Shown here: positions 6,670 to 7,232 of the stretch, in pieces
How the letters are laid out: every line of letters begins with the position of its first letter
Position numbering within the stretch: the stretch's first letter is position 1
Source of the DNA: Bacteroidota bacterium
Lineage (GTDB): Bacteria > Bacteroidota > Bacteroidia > Bacteroidales > VadinHA17
Assembly: GCA_030631445.1 (NCBI GenBank)
Contig: DAOVLD010000081.1
Coordinates: forward strand, 1-7,232
Direction of reading: 5' to 3'
Length of the DNA: 7,232 nt
Program-made: the position numbers and the translations under genes
Notes under the pieces: generated by a model
What the model was told of the DNA's origin: nothing
Databases searched by the model: none
Seen by the model: only the letters and a program-made list of their open reading frames with translations

Positions 6670-7232
6670 ATGGATTTTTGGGATATTTTCCCGAAAAGAT
6701 CTTTTATCATAAGCATTGCACTTGCCGTTGCAATGCTTATGTCATGTATGAACGATATTGAAGTTATTAGTTCGCTTACCAATATCGATAACTTACCTTC
6801 GCAAACTATTGTCAACCTTGAAACCCTTTATACCGATTCGGCAAAAATACAACTGAGAGTAAAATCAAAGCTTGTAAAAAGTTTTAATCAGGCAGAGAAT
6901 CCGTATCTGGAATTCCCTGAAGGGCTTGAGGTTTTTTTCTATGATAAAAACGAGAAAATTGAATCACAGTTATCAGCCAGATACGCGATCTATCATGAAG
7001 CAGATGAACTCTGGGAAGCAAAGGACAGTGTAGTTGTTATTAATGCTAATGGCGAAATTTTGAATACTGAACAATTATTCTGGGATGAAAATAAAAAATT
7101 GATCTATACAGATAAATTTGTTTCAATTACTACAGCTAATGAAATTATTTATGGCGATGGTATGGAGGCAAATGAAAATTTTACTAATTGGAAAATAATG
7201 AAACCCCGAGGCACTTTTTATTTAGAAAATGA
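6670..7232 (+). CDS. lptC: LPS export system periplasmic protein LptC (lipoprotein), 3' end cut by window
   Basis: LptC passes lipopolysaccharide from the inner-membrane LptB2FG pump to the periplasmic LptA bridge. Within the window 187 codons are open, close to the family's full length of about 190-200. After a hydrophobic segment, residues 23-26 read LMSC, a plausible lipobox with lipid attachment at Cys26. The beta-jellyroll follows, with the typical order of Bacteroidota LptC: YLEFPEGLEVFFYD, SARYAIYHEADELWEAKDSV, NTEQLFWDENKKLIYTDKFVSI, then IIYGDGMEA and a GTFYLEN end. ATG 6670 starts 7 nt after the TPR stop. An in-frame ATG at 6634 would add 12 residues and overlap the TPR gene by 29 nt; 6670 gives the shorter, more normal signal sequence. 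Translation is likely linked to the upstream gene. A perfect 13-bp inverted repeat lies in the signal codons (6708-6741). Downstream genes are outside the window. Confidence 0.92.
   Translation, partial: MDFWDIFPKRSFIISIALAVAMLMSCMNDIEVISSLTNIDNLPSQTIVNLETLYTDSAKIQLRVKSKLVKSFNQAENPYLEFPEGLEVFFYDKNEKIESQLSARYAIYHEADELWEAKDSVVVINANGEILNTEQLFWDENKKLIYTDKFVSITTANEIIYGDGMEANENFTNWKIMKPRGTFYLEN
6708..6741 (+). repeat. Perfect 13-bp inverted repeat in the lptC signal-sequence codons
   Basis: CATAAGCATTGCA (6708-6720) and TGCAATGCTTATG (6729-6741) are exact reverse complements, separated by an 8-nt loop (6721-6728). The stem starts 38 nt after the lptC ATG, within the hydrophobic signal and lipobox codons. 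In mRNA this would be a stable hairpin. It could slow early translation or protect the transcript, or could be a by-product of repeated Ala/Met/Leu/Ser codons. No T-run follows, so it is not an intrinsic terminator. Confidence 0.8.

Noticed and set aside
6552..6815. Antisense open frame across the TPR-lptC junction
   Set aside because: It overlaps two well-supported genes on the other strand and has no recognisable motif or promoter.

Overview
The window looks like a chromosomal segment of an uncharacterised member of the Bacteroidota (Bacteroidetes). Three things suggest this: promoter elements of the TAnnTTTG (-7) type, A-rich leaders in place of clear Shine-Dalgarno sequences, and proteins with lineage-typical features (an Mfd with DEEQ in helicase motif II, an outer-membrane beta-barrel with an aromatic C-terminal strand, and an LptC with a lipobox). 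All genes lie on the + strand. The assignment comes from reading the sequence and from memory of these families; no database search was run.

Layout: 1-186 is the 3' end of a class I fructose-1,6-bisphosphatase. A 77-nt gap carries a Bacteroidota -7 element (241-248) that drives mfd (264-3617), the transcription-repair coupling factor, which is full length with all its motifs intact. A 401-nt non-coding gap follows (3618-4018). Its first two thirds are an imperfect palindrome of about 280 bp (3610-3888) with 13-bp terminal inverted repeats. That element also holds four perfect 10-bp tandem repeats, a duplicated 11-bp palindrome CGGTCAGACCG and an inner hairpin. Its left end contains the mfd stop codon, and it ends one possible mfd terminator. 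The last third of the gap carries a promoter for the next operon.

The second transcription unit is a tightly spaced envelope operon: a FadL/PorV-like outer-membrane beta-barrel (4019-5308), a secreted TPR protein (5322-6662) and lptC (6670 to the window end, cut at the right edge), with gaps of 13 and 7 nt. LptC is the periplasmic part of the LPS transport bridge. The two genes before it have no firmly known role; their fixed position next to lptC suggests work in outer-membrane biogenesis, but this is inference. A perfect 13-bp inverted repeat sits inside the lptC signal-sequence codons.

Most of the window is ordinary housekeeping and envelope sequence. The items most worth a second look are the palindromic repeat element after mfd, the hairpin at the start of lptC, and the barrel-TPR-LptC operon as a possibly under-described envelope module.
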